Assembly (NCBI GenBank): GCA_963787045.1
Contig: CAWBBR010000025.1
Coordinates: 124,001 to 188,000 of the forward strand
Direction of reading: 5' to 3'
DNA length: 64,000 bases
From: DATJGR01 sp963787045
Lineage (GTDB): Bacteria > Pseudomonadota > Gammaproteobacteria > Pseudomonadales > Azotimanducaceae
Shown: positions 61,059 through 64,000 of the stretch, piece after piece
Layout of the letters: each line of letters starts with the position of its first letter
How positions within the stretch are numbered: the stretch's first letter is position 1
The notes under the pieces: model-generated
Told to the model about the DNA's origin: nothing
Seen by the model: only the letters and a program-made list of their open reading frames with translations
Databases searched by the model: none
Translations under genes and position numbers: made by a program

Positions 61059-63816
61059 CTAGCGTCGGCGACCGCCACCGCCGCCGCGCATGCCGCCACC
61101 GCGCATGCCGCCGCGATTCATTCCGCCCCCTGACATCGAACGGCGCTGTTCGAAGCGATCGTAGCCGCCGCTGCGCGCCCGCGCGTCGCGATCGAGTTGA
61201 CGCATGTCGTCGCGGCCACCGCCGTAACTGCCACCGCCGTAACCGCCGCGATCGCCATAGCCGCCACCGTAGCTGCCGCCGCCGAAGCCACCCGTTCCCG
61301 ATGCTCCACTACGATCCCGCTGCGCGGCGTCCGCCCGCGGTCTTACCGACTCGCTCGAGTACTCCGGTGCCTGCGCGGAACGGCGCGATTCGCCATTGGA
61401 CGAAGCGGAAGCGGGTCGATCCGCTTTCGGTACGTCCTGCCAGTTGCCGTTGTCGTAGTGCTGCCAGCCGTTATCGGTCTTCTTGTAGACGTTGCCTTGG
61501 CTCCCGGCATAGATGTCGCCGCTGGCGGATTGAACGACGCTGGTCCGGTTGCCGCCCTGCGAGATCGATGCCGCCTGTCCGCCGTTACTGCCTTGGGCCT
61601 TCGTCACCGAGGTGTCGCCGCGGCGCGTCGTCTCCGTATCGATCGTCTGGCCGTTCTTGCTGAACGTGCCGTCGCGCGTGACGGTGCCATTCGGACCGAC
61701 GCTCCGATCGATCGACGCCTGTCCGCCTTCGGAGCCGCTGATCGTGGTGTTGCCTTCGCCGTTTTGATGCGATCCGGAGATCGTCGCGGTGCGGCCGTCA
61801 CCGCTCTTGATCGTGCCCGAAGTCGTCGTGTTGCCTTGACCATCCCAGGTGCGCGTCGTCGTCGACTCACCGCCGTTCGACGTCTTGCGGTTCGTGGTCG
61901 CGGTCTGCTTGTCGAAGTCGACCCGACGTTCCATGCCGATCGCGTTGCCGTTCGGACCTTGGATCTCGCGTCCCGTGTGCGACGTGTTTTTGTCGGCGTT
62001 GTAGTGGCGCGACGTTTCGCTCGAGATGCCGGTGCGCGGGTTGTACTTCTCGCTGTGGCTCTTCCAGTCGTCGCCGTCCCACGCGGTTTCGACATAGCCG
62101 TATCGGCCGGTGTTCGGGTTGTAACCCTGGCTGTAGCTGTAGCCGCCGTACGGTCCGTACCAGACCGAGCGCGAACCGTATGCACCGGTCATCGGGCTGT
62201 ACCAGTAGCCATGGCCGTAAGACGCGCCCCAGTACGGGTAGTAATACGGGTAGTAGATGTACGGCGGGTAATACCAGCCGGTGCCGTACCACGGCACACC
62301 GTACGCGACGTAGATGCCGGTGCTGTACGACGGCGGATACGAATAGACGACGGTCGGTCGGCGTCGATTCGTACACGGTGACCTGCGTCACCGGATACGA
62401 CGGCGAGTCCGGCGGAATCTTGTAGATCGCATCGGGCACCGTCGCGGTGGCGGTCCACGGTCCGCTCGGCGACGTCGAGATGTACCACGCGCCTTCGTAA
62501 CACAGGTAGTAGCTGCCGTCGTACAGGATCACGTCGTTGCCGCTGTTCACGGCGCGCGACACCTGCGTGCCGGTGATCGGCTCGAACTTCGGCTCGCCGC
62601 CGTAGGCGACTTTCACGTCCGGTGCCGCGCCGACTGCAATCGAATTGCGCGTGGGCAGCAACGCTTCGAGCGCGGCCGTCTTCGCTTCGACGGTACCCGG
62701 CACCGATGCACGAACTTCTGCCATTTCGTGGTCGGCCGGAATCTTCGAGAACGCATCCGGCAGGTTCGGGACGAACTTCCAGGGACCTTTCGCCAGCTTC
62801 TTCGTCTCGAACCAACGCCCCGACACGAGGTAGTAGTACGTGCCTTTGAGAACGAACAGCGGGCTGTCGGTGTTCGCGATGAACGCAAGACCGCCTGTGT
62901 CCGGGATTTCCTCCGGCTGAGGTTTCCCGTCGGTGACGATCAGTTCGGCCGGCACCGACGAATTGATCACCTTCGGAAGCGGCGCGTCGCCGATCGGCGT
63001 GGCAGCCGCCGCTGCGATGGCGGCCTGCGGACCTTTCGGATCGATCTTCGCGAATCCGGCGGGAAGCTCGGTCGCTTTCGTCCACGGTCCTTCGAGTTTC
63101 TTGGCCGTCAGCCGTTGCGGACCGGTGATCAGGTAGTACGCGCCGGACGCGGTATCGCGCAACACGGGAAAGTTCGCGTTCACGACGAGTTCGAGTCCGG
63201 TTTGCTCGACTGGGGTCAGCACCGGTTTGCCGTTGATGAACAGCAGCAACGTCGGTGAGTCGGCAACATGGATCGGTGGCGGCGCCGTGTTGAATCCCTT
63301 CGGCGGCGGCGTTTCGAGCACGTCGTCGCTGAGGTAGAGCAGGAACATGTCCAGCGGCACTTCGACGCGTTCGCGCAACACCATGTTCGTCATCGTCACG
63401 TCGGCGGCGTCGGTTCCTGTTCCAGCGAACGTCACGTCGTCGACCTTCGGCGCCGTGACGATGACGAGGCGCTTTTCGAGATCGACTTCGGTGTCGCCCG
63501 AGATGACCGTAGTTCCGTAGTGCGGAGCGCTGCCATCCTTCGGGTGAAACTCGATTGCAGCCACGGCTTCGAAGTGCGAGAAGTCGGGCCACGAGCGGAT
63601 TTGCGGCGTGTATACGATTACGCGATTGCCGTCGACGATGCGCTCGCGCGGGTAGTGCCATGGCTCTGTCTGCAGCGGTTCGTTTGCGTCGGGCGGTGGC
63701 GCGTCGGCCGGAGCAGCGGTTGCCGGGTTCACACCCGCATCGGTGGTCGCCGCCGGTGCATCGTTGCCGCAGGCATTGACGCAAAAGAGGCACAGAAGAA
63801 TCGCGAGATAGCGCAT
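61059..63816 (-). CDS. Large lipoprotein with three internal repeats and a Tyr/Gly-rich tail (frameshifted)
   Basis: An outer-membrane or surface lipoprotein of about 915 residues. It begins MRYLAILLCLFCVNACGND (lipobox VNAC). Three copies of a roughly 75-residue unit follow near residues 188-258, 288-360 and 399-470; each ends in GPWxxxxxLPxxFxKI or similar. One indel near 62345 moves the frame; beyond it a Tyr-rich stretch (WYYPPYIYYPYYYPYW), a Gly/Thr/Asp-rich low-complexity region and a Gly-Arg-rich tail (SYGGGYGDRGGYGGGSYGGG) complete the protein. I do not recognise it; proteins of this layout appear in related genomes as carbohydrate-binding or unknown exported proteins. Confidence 0.8.
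62407..62622 (-). repeat. Internal protein repeat 3 of the Tyr-rich lipoprotein
   Basis: Residues about 399-470 contain DVKVAYGGEPKFEPITGTQV, then YYLCYEGAWYISTSPSGPW and VPDAIYKI. It is the last and most divergent of the three copies. Confidence 0.7.
62737..62955 (-). repeat. Internal protein repeat 2 of the Tyr-rich lipoprotein
   Basis: Residues about 288-360 contain ELIVTDGKPQPEEIPDTGGL, then YYYLVSGRWFETKKLAKGPW and LPDAFSKI. It is the clearest copy of the unit. Confidence 0.75.
63043..63255 (-). repeat. Internal protein repeat 1 of the Tyr-rich lipoprotein
   Basis: Residues about 188-258 contain LLLFINGKPVLTPVEQTGLE, then YYLITGPQRLTAKKLEGPW and LPAGFAKI. The GPW and LPxxF marks match the two other copies. 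Confidence 0.75.
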
Positions 63817-63825
63817 GTATGTGGC

Positions 63826-64000
63826 CTAGCGTAAGGGGCGAAAGGCGTCGCGAATGTCGTCGACGAGCAGATCCGGCGCTTCGATCGCTGCGAAGTGACC
63901 GCCGCGCGCCGGATGCGACCAGTGCACGACGTTGAATTGTTTCTCCACCCACGCGCGCGGCGGCAGGAACAACTCGCCGGGAAAGTTCGCGACGGCGGTC
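63826..64000 (-). CDS. Epoxide hydrolase-like alpha/beta hydrolase (3' end only)
   Basis: The last 57 or so residues of an alpha/beta hydrolase; the gene continues beyond the window. The visible end has VVHWSHPARGGHFAAIEAPDLL, with the catalytic His in RGGHFAA, followed by DIRDAFRPLR and a stop. This pattern is typical of epoxide hydrolases with an N-terminal EHN domain. It ends ten bases upstream of the lipoprotein start, on the same strand. Confidence 0.75.
   Translation of the reverse strand, partial: TAVANFPGELFLPPRAWVEKQFNVVHWSHPARGGHFAAIEAPDLLVDDIRDAFRPLR

Noticed and set aside
61070..61310. GC-rich repetitive DNA that could be a repeat element
   Set aside because: It is explained by the Gly-Arg-rich coding tail of the lipoprotein gene (GGY and GGM codon repeats).
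1..64000. CRISPR arrays, insertion sequences, tRNA or rRNA genes
   Set aside because: No regularly spaced repeats, transposase motifs, terminal inverted repeats or tRNA-like cloverleaf sequences were seen on reading both strands; small RNAs could still be missed.

Overview
The window is a high-GC (roughly 64 percent G+C by eye) chromosomal segment of a gammaproteobacterium. The first 17 kb carry a block typical of that class: scpA-scpB-rluB; then mtaD-like, ubiG and yciK running away from gyrA; then gyrA-serC-pheA-hisC-tyrA-cmk-rpsA-ihfB-lapA-lapB. The neighbourhood resembles Pseudomonas, Xanthomonadales and Steroidobacterales chromosomes. Luciferase-like and PPOX-family genes, a TonB-dependent receptor, GMC and PhyH oxidoreductases suggest an environmental, metabolically versatile, probably uncultured lineage. 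I cannot place it below class.

Layout. 0-17 kb: chromosome segregation, rRNA modification, ubiquinone, aromatic amino acid and translation genes. Two genes often found in this block, aroA (between tyrA and cmk) and mupP/gph (between ubiG and yciK), are absent. 16.3-21.9 kb: a comEA-like gene and a four-gene O-antigen-type operon (glycosyltransferase, epimerase, WbpL-like, WbpM-like), sitting where Pseudomonas aeruginosa keeps its B-band O-antigen locus. 21.9-32.8 kb: a secreted metzincin next to a possible stand-alone propeptide, a two-domain kinase, a heterodimeric ABC exporter, an OmpA-like lipoprotein, small unknown genes and two genes of families rich in F420 enzymes. 32.8-41.7 kb: an ABC-F ATPase, a minus-strand oxidative/hydrolytic set (amidohydrolase, luciferase-like monooxygenase, GMC oxidoreductase), a pirin, and ornithine/lysine decarboxylase. 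41.7-50.7 kb: mixed housekeeping and catabolic genes (exonuclease III, SDR, two serine hydrolases, CoA transferase, L,D-transpeptidase, GltS).

50.7-55.3 kb is the most distinctive part. A monohaem cytochrome c and a TonB-dependent receptor diverge from a two-gene amine dehydrogenase of the tryptophan tryptophylquinone (TTQ) type. Its light chain keeps both cofactor tryptophans, the catalytic aspartates and all twelve disulfide cysteines of methylamine dehydrogenase, and adds two extra cysteines. None of the usual maturation genes (mauE, mauD, mauG) lies beside it. 55.4-64 kb: a glutaminase-STAS-cNMP fusion, a tetR/GST pair with a palindromic operator candidate, an AI-2E family permease, a PhyH dioxygenase, a large tyrosine- and glycine-rich lipoprotein with three internal repeats, and the end of an epoxide hydrolase-like gene.

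Sequence quality. At least a dozen normally intact genes (hisC, gyrA 3' end, ybiT, an ABC exporter subunit, several hydrolases) are broken by one-base indels, with the correct protein continuing in another frame. This is far more likely to be assembly or consensus error than pseudogenisation. Affected entries give the approximate breakpoints. No tRNA, rRNA, CRISPR array or insertion sequence was seen, and no stretch longer than 300 bases lacks a gene.
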